From Eumeta japonica (Eukaryota > Arthropoda > Insecta > Lepidoptera > Psychidae), in contig BGZK01001008.1 in the NCBI GenBank assembly GCA_005406025.1, positions 62,001 through 126,000 of the forward strand: 64,000 bases of DNA, given 5' to 3'. Shown here one piece after another: positions 10,786 through 22,120 of the stretch (positions are counted from its first letter, which is position 1; each line of letters opens with the position of its first letter). A model generated the notes under the pieces. It did not search any database. It was not told where the DNA came from and was given only the letters and a program-made list of their open reading frames with translations. The translations under genes were made by a program, and so were the position numbers.

Positions 10786-12018
10786 GACAGATTTCAAACC
10801 ATAAGAAAGCATATTCTGCAGAAGTTTTAGTGTGTCCGCTGCTGTAGATTTCATGTTAGGTTGTAGTGCACCCAAGCTACTATTTATATACCGGTTAAAA
10901 ATAGTTATCGTAAAATAATAATAATATAGCTGTACAACTCACATCGAGCCATTCAAGCTACATCATAAAATCAGCGATGTAGTATGTTTATCATTAGATT
11001 TCCTCTGGTGAAGGCCCATCTCTTAATACCGGTTGGCTCGGAGTAGTTTTTCAGGCGAGCGCGTCGCGAGCGCGCCCCGGGGACCTATCCATCACGGGCC
11101 CTCACTCGCCCCGCTCGTATTGCGAACTTTAACCTATTGCGAATCTATATTTCTAGACAAAATTCACACAATTTTTTATGTTTCTGCACTTTCTCGACAT
11201 CGTATTTGGAATTTTTGCCATATAACTTTTTATATAGAGTTAATAAGAACATTTATCACATCATTCGTTATCATTTTATTAATACTTAATTATCTCACAG
11301 AGTTATTTGTTGAATACGTGCACATTGCTGAGATTCAATGGCAGTACATATTCGTTAATGTAAACTAAATTGTTATATACCTGAATATCTTAAAGTTTTC
11401 TGTCGCTACTGTATTGAAGGCACATATTTGAAGGACTGCTTGCTACAACTTGTTAACATCTTGTTGTGCCATTTTTAATAACTTACAGCTAAAGCATACT
11501 TTCACGCATTTTTTTTTTATTTTACATTGAGGGTTCGGACTTTGAACCTTCTATATACGCTCGTTTAGCAAGGGTTGGGAGCTGCTAATGAATGTTTTCA
11601 GTGCCATTTCCACTACGGTCGGGATCAACTTCGTGCCCTTCGAGGTTCGGAGCGAAAGATTAGACATTTTTTATTTTAAAAACTCAATGGTCAGTTTGTT
11701 TCTGGTCAAGATTTAAATTCGATATCTCTTAACTATTCTACAACAAGCGCTTTTTATCTCTCTTTTTCTAAAAATTTAAAAGTTCATAAAAAACACCGAA
11801 AGCACTTGTTTTATTAATAAAAAAATGAGAACGCATATTTATGAAAAGTGATTTAAAAAATAAAAACTAACTTCACTAACTAACTATATTTCATCTTTTT
11901 CCGCGTAACATTCAGTAGTCGATAGTTGAAAATACATAGAATAGCATTACTATTGTAAACCTAAATATGTATACGAGAAACATGTTTGTTTGTCTGATAG
12001 ATAGCCCGAATACAGTAT
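10786..12018. other. No gene seen
   Basis: A GC-rich patch at 11030-11125 (TCGCGAGCGCGCCCCGGGGACC) is unexplained. The open frame covering 11033-11368 starts with a non-ATG codon, is low-complexity in its second half and looks accidental. The patch at 11560-11660 is moderately GC-rich without a coding signature. Confidence 0.4.
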
Positions 12019-12080
12019 TTTACAAAACCGGCCAAGAACATGTCGGATCATGCTCAATATAGGTTTCCGAAGCCGTTACT
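12019..12080 (+). repeat. Fragment of a lepidopteran interspersed repeat
   Basis: 'AAACCGGCCAAGAACATGTCGGA' followed by 'GGTTTCCGAAGCCG' resembles the end of a very common repeat whose consensus I remember as AAACCGGCCAAGTGCGAGTCGG followed by GGTTCCG. It is probably the same family, in opposite orientation, as 13706-14065. Confidence 0.45.
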
Positions 12081-12332
12081 ACAAGTAAATGTACTACAAA
12101 TGAAAAATTACGTTGTTACACTTTTTTCCATGTGTCCCGCGCATAATTAGTATAAGTAATTTGGTCAACTATAACTAGAGAAAGTCGTATGTCGTACTAG
12201 TAGGTATGTTGTAGTAGGTATGTCGACTGTTACTCTTAAAATATTGTAAACTAAAAAGAACCAGTAAGAGAGTGCTTCACTTAACAATTTAAAAATAACA
12301 CACATTAACAATTTGACAATCATTAAATTGTC

Positions 12333-12588
12333 AATTCTACGTACGTTTCATGCCAACCAGGCATTTCCTCAGGAAATTGCCGACAGTCACTGTCCAGAGG
12401 ATGTTTAATGATTAGCGGACTAAGATAATTATAAAAATAAATAACACTTGCTTAGGTGTTCGATGTCCGTCAACCCTCTGGAATCAATATTGAATCCTTT
12501 GGATAGAGATTCGTAGTGGAGAGGCAGATTCGAGGGTCAGCGGTGGGTTGCATGCTGCATGTTAATGCATGTTGCAGGCGAGCGTCTA
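12333..12588. mobile_element. Foldback MITE, copy 2 (one arm plus centre)
   Basis: From 12410 to 12588 this is nearly identical to the right arm of the copy at 48011-48534 (ATTAGCGGACTAAGATAAT...GCAGGCGAGCGTCTA). From 12333 to 12400 it matches the reverse complement of that copy's centre (TACGTTTCATGCCAACCAGGCA). The other arm is absent, so this copy is half an element. The end GCGTC is followed by TA. Confidence 0.72.
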
Positions 12589-12767
12589 ACGTAGCATACC
12601 ACAAATTTATTAAAATTTTATTAAATCTACATTAATCATAACAAATTTCATCGAATTAGTTGCAACGAAAAATATTTTCTTATAAAAATAATACCTAATA
12701 ATAATAAACGGTATGTGTCTGTAAAGAATTTTTTTTTTATCTGTAATATGTACTTTTATTATTAACT

Positions 12768-12975
12768 AGCTTTCCGTTCGCGACTTTTCCCACGTGAACG
12801 TAGAATGTTTTCCTTCATCGTTTATTATAAACGATCTTGCTGTCTATTCCAGCCTTGTTCACGATTTCAGTTCCAATCCTGGTACTGATCCTGATTTCGA
12901 TTCCGGTGACTCTCTTTATTCTAACCTTGATACTATAATTCTCTCCTGTTTCGTACAAATGAGAATCTTTATCGA
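12768..12975 (+). repeat. Interspersed repeat with degenerate GATTCC-type hexamers
   Basis: Begins 'AACTAGCTTTCCGTTCGCGACTT', a wording shared with 30143 and, in reverse, with 29705-29765 and 35945-36005. Then follows a degenerate array (CAGTTCCAATCCTGGTAC, TGATCCTGATTTCGATTCCG). The same arrangement occurs at 30143-30345. It is non-coding. Confidence 0.6.
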
Positions 12976-13490
12976 TTGCGGTGTTCGTATGCTGTAGCTT
13001 CTTGTGAATGACAGAATTTTTAGAATCCCTGTGGATTCTGTGAACCTATGAACTTAACTGCTATCAGTTACGTTCACTAGTACAAACACGTAGACATAAT
13101 GGGAAATAAATGCTAGAATATAGATATAATAAAAACATGAATAGATGCGATTGTTGTGTGAAAATATCAAGTCCATCCACCGATTGCTTCTGCTTTTTGT
13201 TTACGTAATCACAAACAAAAAGGAGTTTGTAATTTTATATATAAGACATCATGAAGTTTGAGCTTATGAAAATTATATAGAATTATAACAGATTAGTTGT
13301 AAGTACCATGGATTGTAGCGCGCTGAGCTGCTCGGCCACATGAATTTTCTGGTGTACATCCGTGAGCGCTGTATTAGAATAGATTTACAATATAAATAAC
13401 ACGTCAGCAAATCTAATCGCCGCTCAACGGAAAGGCCCAACGCAGCGATTTAGCTCGTTTACCCAAGTTTTGTTTATTTGAATCGGCAAC
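12976..13490. other. AT-rich sequence, no gene seen
   Basis: Nothing recognised. It precedes a GC-rich segment that begins at about 13415. Confidence 0.4.
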
Positions 13491-13611
13491 GAGTCGGGGC
13501 GGGCGCAAATGTTTGTCCCAATCAAGAGCGATTGTCGTCGACCAAGCCGCGCCCGCGCGCCCGCCGCGCCGCCGTCCCGCGCCCCCCCTACTTGTTTCGT
13601 TTCCTTTTCAG

Positions 13612-13688
13612 CGTATAGTGTTTGCAGATTGTCACGTTACGCCATCTGCAACGGTGGAGCATTAGAACACGGCTGTCGGTCTCGTTCC
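13612..13688 (+). other. Candidate 77-bp internal exon (weak)
   Basis: A very good acceptor (TTGTTTCGTTTCCTTTTCAG, ending at 13611) is followed by 77 bp of balanced composition and a GTGAGT donor at 13689. One frame is open through the whole segment ('YSVCRLSRYAICNGG...'). It could equally be a non-coding exon. The GC-rich DNA just upstream (13495-13600, CGCGCCCGCGCGCCCGCC) could be a CpG-rich promoter or regulatory region. I recognise no protein family. The splice-like signals could be chance, and the downstream border overlaps the start of an interspersed repeat. Confidence 0.25.
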
Positions 13689-13705
13689 GTGAGTGTCCGT
13701 GCGCT

Positions 13706-14065
13706 GTTTTTTAGGGTTCCGTTCTGCTATGATGCGAAAGGGACCATAATAAATTTACACCGTTTCTCCTTCAGTCAGTCCATCTGTCTGTTTATCCTAA
13801 TTTTGATGGGCTGTATCGCTTGAATCGTAATCGCTAGCGAGCTAAAACTTTTACCTGACTTGTTTCATTACGGTGGATATACTAAGGAAAAACAAAAAAA
13901 AATGGCTAGTAAAATTAAGGGTCTTTCCTAAGCAACAAACTTGTTTTAAAACGTTCTTTGGTTTTACTCTATCGTAAAACTCATATCAGTTATTTGATTC
14001 TAGTTGAAATTCTAAAGTAAATCACCAAACAATAGAAATCGGCCAAGTGTCAGTCGGTTTTTTGC
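13706..14065 (+). repeat. Diverged lepidopteran interspersed repeat
   Basis: Begins 'TTTTTTAGGGTTCCGT', contains 'AAAGGGACCATAATA', 'CAGTCAGTCCATCTGTCTGT' and 'GGGCTGTATCGCTTGAATCG', and ends 'ATCGGCCAAGTGTCAGTCGG'. These blocks appear in this order in a very common lepidopteran repeat (recalled as GGTTCCGTACC...GGCCAAGTGCGAGTCGG). It is non-coding. Confidence 0.65.
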
Positions 14066-15984
14066 TAATGATTCTAAATTGAATATAAAAAAAATCACAC
14101 TTATTGGTGATATATTGTAATATCGTGATATCACGATGATGATATTATGATGTCACGGATATATTGTGCTGGGTTACGGAAGCCGCGGCGAACGAATTCG
14201 GCTCGTTCGATTTTTTTAACTGTGCCATAACAAGACATTTTTTGGTATAACGTGATAATATTATGCAACACTTTTTAACCGTGTTAGTAATGACCGTTTA
14301 AAATTAGTTCGTTAAGTTTGGGCGATATTACGAGTGCCAGTATTAGAACTCAATAACCGAAATGAACCGAGAACCATTATTATTGATGTTAAAATTTGGA
14401 GATCAATTTAGACGTATGTTTTTCTCATGAAAACAGTGATTTTTAAGCTTATACATTTAAAAGAAATGTTTAGAACGTTTCATATACACCTTTCGTTATA
14501 ATAGCGAGACGATGAAAAGTTAAAGATATGTGTGTGTGTATGTCAGCTCCGACGCACGACTGGAGTCTACTCATTACGAACGATTATAACATAAATAGAT
14601 TAATGAATGAGCGTAAACGAATGCATTTTTATATTACTTAAAGCGTGCATGTTACATTTATTTATATTATTTATACAATGATTCGTTAAAATACATAACA
14701 AAACGATGAAAACATAAACAATGATAATTTTATGTAATAAAGTTTTAAGCAAGATCGATTTTATTCTCTATTTACGTTATCTTGCGTTGTATTTATTCCA
14801 GGAACAATATCGACATTATTGAATAATGAGATAATTGGTTTGTGGTAACTAAAATAAGATACACTGACATCGGAAAATATATGTATGTATAATTTAACTA
14901 ATTTCTGAAATTTAGTTATATACTTATTACCGCATCCACACGTTTTTCAAATTCTGGCTCACTATCTCTCGAAGAGGTTACTTCCATATTTTATAATATT
15001 TTCTAAACTTTATTTATCTGTCAATTCTCTTAACTAATACATAAATATCAATTTAATAGTTATCAATTGATATAAATATAGATAAAATCTATAATTTGAG
15101 ACCAAAACTCCGCAAGTTGACAGTTGTTATTGATTAACATTTGTAACGTAACGCCAAGTTTCATTTTACGACCCATGATTTTTCATATCCCGGGCTTATT
15201 TATGAAAAATAGATTCTCAAGTAGTAAACTCCAAAAAAAAGCTGCCAAGAAAAATATTAACTCAGTTCAAAATGTTCTTAGGGTGAAGCGAAATCGAAAG
15301 CATTGAGAAAGAATGCCCAGCTTTTAAGGCAACTCTCGAAAACAACGGACAAAGGACCACTTAGCTCGCTTAATTAATAAAAGTGCGATATTCGGTAGCC
15401 GAAGAAGAGTTTCGAGAAAAACACGTTTTTTTTTTGGCCGAGCGAAAATTGATTTTATTGATGGAATTGCTGGGCTGAGAAGATGAGGTATAATTATGGA
15501 ACGCATTTTGAATACATAGTTTTCAGTTCGCAATATTGCACCTGGAGCAACTTTAATCATATTTGAAATTTACACTTTAGGCAATTGTATTTCATTAATT
15601 ATTACAAAAAAAAGAGTATTAACTACATTAGAAACAATAACGCCAATAATGAAATAATGTAGTAAACAAGTCAACTGTAACGGACAGCCGCGCTCTTAGT
15701 GATAGCATGTAAATAAATGTTTTATTTTGATATATAAAAACGGACTTTGGTTAAGAATTCTTTTGTGTTTTATTGTATTTTGTGTGGTAATTAAATAATT
15801 TGAATAGTTGTCTCTTTATTATCCGGGTAGGGATTAGTTGTTAGGAATCGTTCAACATATAATATTCGTCTGTTTGTATACTATATTTATTGTGTTTTTA
15901 GTGGAATATTTTTTTGTCTTGTTTTATTTGTATTTTGTCGTATTTAATTACGGAATCATTGTGATGCGTTCGTTAGTTGTATAT
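14066..15984. other. AT-rich sequence, no gene seen
   Basis: Contains a 16-bp perfect palindrome, ATCGTGATATCACGAT, at 14122-14137 within a run of GATAT-like repeats (14105-14165). Otherwise no repeat or coding signal is recognised. The open frame at 15324-15560 on the minus strand has no family resemblance. Confidence 0.45.
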
Positions 15985-16087
15985 AAAATTGTGCCTTGAC
16001 GAGGGGGACCATTGAGAGGCCGAGAATGACGGTGTTCTATACGGTACGACAGCGAATAGGTGTACTGAGTGTATGTGGCGCTCATAC

Positions 16088-16906
16088 GTCCCTGGCTGCC
16101 GCCGTCCGACGCGTGGATAGCCTGATCAGCGGTCGGCAGGCGCGCTCGGTTAGATCTACGCCAACGCGGGTCACCGATGCGTGCCGCCTTGATCCGGTCG
16201 GCGTCCACCAGCGTCCGACCACCGGCGGTCGGCTGCGTGTGCGGCCTGTTCCGCGCTCCTCCCGCCCTCGGACACTACCTCACAACCCGGTGCCCCCACC
16301 CGACGCGGGCATGCGCGGGCGACGCGCGCGCCTGCGGTGGTCCAGCGTAGGCACCGGATCGACACCACGACAAGGGCTAGAGAGAAAAGAAGAGGTTGAA
16401 GGACACGGCTCGCTGACACGTACTGCCCTGGCTGCTGCCGTCCGACGCGTGGATAGCTTGATCAGCGGTCGGCAGGTGCGCTCGGTCAGATCTACGCCAA
16501 CGCGGGTCACCGATGCGTGCCGCCTTGATCCGGTCGGCGTCCACCAGCGTCCGACCACCGGCGGTCGGCTGCGTGTGCGGCCTGTTCCGCCTCCTCCCGC
16601 CCTCGGACACTACCTCCTCACAACCCGGTGCCCCCACCCGACGCGGGCGCATGCGCGGTGACGCGCGCGCCTGTGGTCCAGCGTAGGCACCGGATCGACA
16701 CCACGACAAGGGCTAGAGAAAAAGAAGAGGTTGAAGGACACGGCTCGCTGACACGTACTGCTGGCTGCTGCCGTCCGACGCGTGGATAGCTTGATCAGCG
16801 GTCGGCAGGTGCGCTCGGTCAGATCTACGCCAACGCGGGTCACCGATGCGTGCCGCCTTGATCCGGTCGGCGTCCACCAGCGTCCGACCACCGGCGGTCG
16901 GCTGCG
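16088..16906 (+). repeat. Tandem repeat, about 335-bp unit, 2.4 copies (LINE 5' region)
   Basis: 'CTGGCTGC.GCCGTCCGACG' recurs at 16092, 16428 and 16761, giving spacings of 336 and 333 bp. Units 1 and 2 are nearly identical with small indels (for example the extra CTCCT near 16615). Unit 3 breaks off at about 16906, after 'CGGCGGTCGGCTGCG'. Open frames on both strands through this array are a consequence of high GC and should not be called genes. Tandem repeats in 5' regions of non-LTR elements often carry promoter activity; that role is inference here. Confidence 0.85.
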
Positions 16907-17620
16907 CGTCCAGCTTGAGCTGTGCCTCCCTCCCCCCCTCGTCGAGCACCAACTTACGCCGGAGCCCCCCTCCACCTGCCGGCGCCTGCGCAATGACCGC
17001 GCGCGCCCGCGTGTGGGTCGGCGACTGGGCTCCGGCAAGATGTCAATCAATGGATCCAAAGGACCATTGCCACCTGAGCCGTCGGGGTCGTGTCCCCGAC
17101 GAGAAGACGCCCGGGCATGAGGCAACAATAAGTCCTCCGTCCCGCACCTGCACCCTGAAAATCGAGGGTGTGGAAGATCCACCGAAGCCGAAGCCGAAGC
17201 TCATACGTGAAGTATGCGCAGAATATAGCCATGCCCCCTCGAATGTAATGTATACATATGTGCAGGTGGATGGGCCATCTATATATTGCAGCGGAATTGG
17301 TGCATCAGTCAGTCTGAGTTGTTGCTCTGAGGCGACAGGTCGTGTCCGCACGATCTTCTCTGAGCTATAATTTCCGACATCGACTACGCTTTCCGATACT
17401 TTCCGTGCGCCACGTTGTGTACGCGCTGAGTTTATTAGTGTAGTGTCTAGGCGTGATCCGAAAACAGTAGTTAGTGTTAGTGCGTGTTATTGCGATTGCG
17501 TTCGCATAAATTCAACGACTCCGCGGTGCCCGCCACTATTATAAAACCCCCGCGCAGATTGTACGCGTTTTATGATAACTTTATTTTAATTAATTTTGTA
17601 ATTCAACAGGATTACAAAAT
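16907..17620 (+). other. LINE 5' region downstream of the tandem repeats
   Basis: GC-rich sequence to about 17540, then AT-rich. An ATG at 17040 starts a short frame ('MSINGSKGPLPPEPSG') that is soon lost. I cannot tell whether it belongs to ORF1 or is untranslated. 'GTGCGTGTTATTGCGATTGCG' near 17481 resembles insect downstream promoter-type wording, but nothing firm can be said. Confidence 0.35.
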
Positions 17621-17631
17621 ATAGAAGAAAC

Positions 17632-17669
17632 AGCTAACTTGTGCTGTTAACAAACAGCACAAGTTAGCT
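17632..17669. repeat. Perfect 17-bp hairpin with 4-nt loop
   Basis: The arm AGCTAACTTGTGCTGTT (17632-17648) is exactly complementary to 17653-17669, around loop AACA. It lies between the GC-rich 5' region and the gag-like ORF of the LINE. It is perfect in an element that is otherwise full of mutations, which suggests recent origin or chance preservation. Confidence 0.9.
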
Positions 17670-17799
17670 TAATAATCAGTTCTTAACATTATGAAACATA
17701 GTTCGCAAAAAATACTTATCTAATATCGTGCCTATTTGTAATATTCGCTCTCAATAAAATTCCCTTTAGATGACCTTCAGACTTTCGTCTTTAAATTTT

Positions 17800-19225
17800 T
17801 AGAACAGCAGGGATACGCTCTACTTTTGAAGGTAGATAGCATTATCGACAATTCGCTAAATGTTAATAATATAGGCAGCCGCGGTCAATCACCGTTTCCG
17901 TCGATTTGTAGCAGTGGTAAGAGCTGTTTAAGCGCTTTATCATCTGATAAAGGGTCGCATAGCTCCGACTCTACAATTAAAGGATCGGATGAAGAATAAA
18001 GTGGTTTTCAAATCGTTAAAAAGAAGTTTAACAGGGTCACCCGGCGGCTCCGCAAATCTAGCGATAGCCAGTCGAACGTCTCTGCTATGGAGATAGATCA
18101 GAGAAACGGTAAATCAACGAATCATGTTGATTCGTCGGTTTCCTTTGAACCAGTCAGGGTCGTCAAAGAGTTGCTTCTAATAAGGAAGTAACAGTTAGCT
18201 GCAATAATAAAAGCAATAACGTGGCCGGCACTAAGTCTTCGCCGCCACCGAAATTTAAGCCCCCAGCCTCAATCTGCGTAAGGAACAAGTCAAAGTGGAA
18301 TATAATTGCACCAGAATGCAATAGATTTTACATTAATTATAATAAAGCCCAAAATAACATCACTATGACCTCAGTAGCTGATTTTAGAAAACTGAATACT
18401 TATTAAACTGAAATCTTATTAAAAATGACATACCATATTACACTTACGTGCTCGAAGAGGAGCGCAAATTGAAAGCGGTGATCAGAAGCATCCCAGTTAG
18501 ATTCCAAACTGAGGATTTTGAAAATAACTAAGAACGTCAAGGGTACCCAGTCCAAGCGGTGCACAGAATGTACTGCAAGAATTGAACTGCCCTAGGATTA
18601 GTACTGGCCATAGTAAATAAGATGGACAGAACTACAGACATCTTTAAAAAATAAGCTAGTGTTTGCGGCCTATCCGGTAAAACCGTGGAGGCTCCACACA
18701 AAAGGAACCCTGAGCAGTGCCATCGCTGCCAACTTTATGGCTACGCTGCCGAAAATTGTCACATTTCACCGCGGTGCGTGAAATGCTTGGATCCTCACTG
18801 GACCAAGGAGTGCGCTCGCACCCGCGAATCAGGAGGCAAACCTTTCTATTGCAATTGCGGCAGCGATCACAAGGCTATTTATGGAGGGTGTCCGGTAGCA
18901 TCAAAACTCCAAATTAGTAAAAATAAAACTAGCGAAAAATTCCATATCAACAAACTAACAAAACATTGGACAAATCACACTTTCCCTCTTTAAATGAGGA
19001 TAATAGGCCTGCCGCACGGGCAGACACTACTGCGTCAGCGAAAATAGCCGTAAATAATAATTTCCACCTATACCCTCTCCAGCTGAAAACCAATGGAAGA
19101 AACCACTTCCATGGATTAAAACTCAACAGCTTAAGAGAACCAATAATAAGGATTCCCACAAACAACCCCCGCGACAGGCTGGTACCGCGGCGTTCGCGCT
19201 TGAAGAAGGCATTAGTACTATAATC
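17800..19225 (+). pseudogene. LINE ORF1 (gag-like) pseudogene with zinc knuckles
   Basis: The gag-like protein packages LINE RNA. A Ser-rich, low-complexity N-terminal part is readable at about 17807-18000 ('SSGKSCLSALSSDKGSHSS'), followed by 'QIVKKKFNRVTRRLRKSSDS'. The segment 18440-18660 matches the region that precedes zinc knuckles in Jockey gags ('LEEERKLKAVI', 'VHRM'). The clear part is 18685-18960: 'CHRCQLYGYAAENCH' (a CCHC knuckle in which the usual His of 'GHAA' is Tyr), then 'CVKCLDPHWTKEC' and 'YCNCGSDHKAIYGGCPV'. Stops and frame changes occur upstream of 18685. The C-terminal end is set where resemblance is lost. Confidence 0.75.
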
Positions 19226-19384
19226 TCAATCCTCCAAATTGTAAGGAGCGCCGAGGTTGCAAACGTAGCGGCCAAATTTAGGAAGGCAAAACACGGTGTT
19301 GACCGCCTAAAAACTATTTTGGAAAATTAGGAGCTTATTAGTAAAATACAAAAATATATTTGGACGCCAAAAACCTAAAAATAT

Positions 19385-22120
19385 TTCACTACTTACTTAT
19401 AACGTGCGTGGCCTTCTCTGTAGAATATTAGAACTAGGACAATGTGCGTTTAAGTACTCAGTATACCTCATATCTCATTTTAGTACAAGAAACTTGTCTT
19501 AAGCCAAAAAAACCCGAAGCTGCTGTAAAATCAATAATTACATACAACTACGTACGAACAGACAGGGTGCTCCAAAAGGAGGGACATCACTCTACTACAG
19601 ACGCACACTTAACTGTTGTCCATTAAACATCCCTACCTCAATTAGTTTAGAAGCTACCGGTTGTAGACTGTCCATGACAGACCACGGTACTTTAATTATA
19701 ATATCAGTGTACCTCCCACCAAAAAAAGAGTTGCTTCGGAGCGACATCGAAACCTTCCTCGCCGTGAAGGATACCGTCATCCTCTTTGGCAATCTTAATT
19801 CAAAAAACACTTCCTGGAGATGTAATTACACCAATTCTAATGAACACGAAATGGTAGAACTCGCGGAGAACCTACATTTTGACGTCATAACGCCCCCAAG
19901 ACCTACTTATTTTCCCGACAATGTAAGACGCAGGGCTGATATACTTGACATGGCTCTTATGAGGGGGGTGGCGCTTCTTTTGAGATGTATCGAGACGCTC
20001 TAAAGTCTTAATTCGGATCACCGCCCCGTCCTCCGAAGGTTAGGGCCTTCCAACAGCGGGCAGTCTTTTGACGAAAAAATAATAACTAATTGGTATAAGG
20101 TGTCGCTCTTGCTTGAAGGGACCGACACCTATATTTTAAACAGAATCCCTGACAATATCTAAACGACAAACGAAATTGACCATACTACAGGAGCCCTCAT
20201 CAACCACCCTGCGACAGTGGTCGAGAACTGTTCAAGGGTGGTTTCGGCAACCGATAACTGCCAAAAGCTACCTAAGGATGTTCGCGTACTGCATAGGAAT
20301 AAAACGCAGCCTGCCGCCGCGCGAGAGCATATCCAACACGCGAAAATGGGTCCTGCGCGCGAGCTCTGCTACGTAAAGTGAAATCTTGGATACAGAAATT
20401 CAAAAACGATAATTGGAGCACCCTTATGGAGGAAATCATCCCTAGCCACCAAGCCTATTCGAAATTAGCAAAGGCTCTTAAAAAAGACGGATTTCTACCA
20501 ACCCTCAACCCCCAGGAAATTAGATTGCTCTATCGCGCTCGATGACCAGGAAAAAGCTGGTAGTCTAAATGTCTGGCAGATAGAGTAGAGCAGCAATGTT
20601 CTAATAAAACAATACACGATGCAGCACACTCACACAGAATTGAGGAAGAAGTTCGAAGGAAAATCTCCCTCGAATCTAAAAACGATCTAGTTCTCGTCTC
20701 GTAGATGAGATCCGAAAACACATCAAATCACTTAAAATCAAAAGGGCTCCAGGCCTCGATGGCATTAGCAATAAAGCATTTAAAAGCTTTTCTTTGCTTT
20801 TAATGGCTCTATTGGTCACAGTTTTTAACGCGTACTTCAAAAATTGTTATTTTCCTTCAGCATGGAAGGAAGCAGTCGTTATAGGTATTCCAAAACTGGA
20901 GAAACCACGTGACCTACCAGCTAGTTATCGCCCTATCAGTCTTTTGAGTAAATTAGAAAAATTGTTTGATAAAACGATCAAAACCCGCTTAATCGAGCAT
21001 CTTATTGGAAAATGCCTCATCATAAACGAACAGTTTGGCTTTCGACCGATCCATTCATGTCCCCAATAAGTCCATCGATTAGTTGAATATATATTGGAAG
21101 GCTTCAAAATGAAGCATAAGAAAGTTGCGGTATTTTTTGACGTAGCGAAGGCCTTTGATAGGGTCTGGCACACAGGCTTAATTCATAAACTCTTCAAATT
21201 AAAGCTCCTAGATCGGTTAGCTCTTATTATTAACCTTAGTAATCGAAATTTCACTTTCCGCCGCAAAAATACACTACCTGCAAAAGATTATTAAAAGCAG
21301 AGTACCTCAAGGCTCCACCCTGTCTCTCTCACTGTACTCAGCGTACGTTAATAATATCTCGCGACCGTCGAAGGGTGTCCAACTTGCGTTGTTCGCGGAT
21401 GACACTGTACTATATGTACCCGGTATTAGCTATCGGGACTCCACACCGCGATTACAAAGGACCATTGAGCTGACACCATGGCTCCGACTCTGGCGTATAG
21501 ACGTAAACATGGATAAATTAGCAGTATTCAGATTCAACTATGGCAAACATAAAAAGAAATTCAAAGTTCCCTACGATGCCCGTACACTCCGCATTGCTAA
21601 TGCTCCGATTCCGTTGCAATATCTAGGAGTAATGTTTGACAAACATTTCCACTTCCGAGATCATGTCATGAGTGTTAGGAACCGAACACAATTCTATCAA
21701 TCACACTTAAACGACATGATCGGTAGACAAAGTAAAATGTCTCTGCGCAACAAGCGCAGTAATGTATTAAGCCGGTGATGACGTACGCGAGTCCAGTCTT
21801 CGCTCATGTTGCGCCTAATATAATTAAAAAACTTCAAACTGTACAAAATATTTTTGGAGAAAACGACTGGTGCGACAAAAATTCAATGCTTTACGGAGAT
21901 TTAGAGCTTCCTACAATCAACAAATTCCTGAAAGACGCTTCCAAGCACCTTTTCGACATAACATAAAGCCACTCCAATCCCCTCGTATCCTCGGCTGTTA
22001 CCTATGAGCCTGCATACCTTTTCCTAAGAAGACCATGGAATATTCTTTCAGATCCGCCGGACGCTTTCACTACAGAGGTCGTGAAGTTCATCGAAGTTAG
22101 AAATATGTTCCAAGAATAGT
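19385..22120 (+). pseudogene. LINE ORF2 pseudogene: endonuclease and reverse transcriptase
   Basis: The APE-type endonuclease begins with 'LTYNVRGLL' at 19389. It continues with 'LVQETCLKP' (catalytic Glu) and 'IIISVYLPPKKEL' (19690-19735). 'VILFGNLNSKNTSW' follows, where the usual catalytic 'GDFN' Asp is Asn, then 'RRADILDMALM' and 'NSDHRPVL'. The linker is broken. The RT resumes with 'EIRKHIKSLKIKRAPGLDGI' (20708-20765), 'SAWKEAVVIGIPKL' and 'ASYRPISLLSKLEKLFDK'. 'VAVFFDVAKAFDRVWH' (21125-21172) holds the first catalytic Asp, 'SRVPQGSTL' is degraded, and 'FADDTVLYVP' (21392-21421) is the F-A-D-D box. The thumb and C-terminus ('YLGVMFDKHFHFRDHV', 'MTYASPVFAHVAP') extend to about 22120. Stops at 21067, 21292 and 21776 and several frameshifts inactivate it. 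Confidence 0.85.

Noticed and set aside
11033..11368. 111-codon frame
   Set aside because: Non-ATG start, second half low-complexity AT-driven residues, no family resemblance.
15996..17182. Long open frames on both strands (up to 221 codons)
   Set aside because: They lie in GC-rich tandem repeats of a LINE 5' region. Frames are open on both strands, repeat with the unit and resemble no protein.
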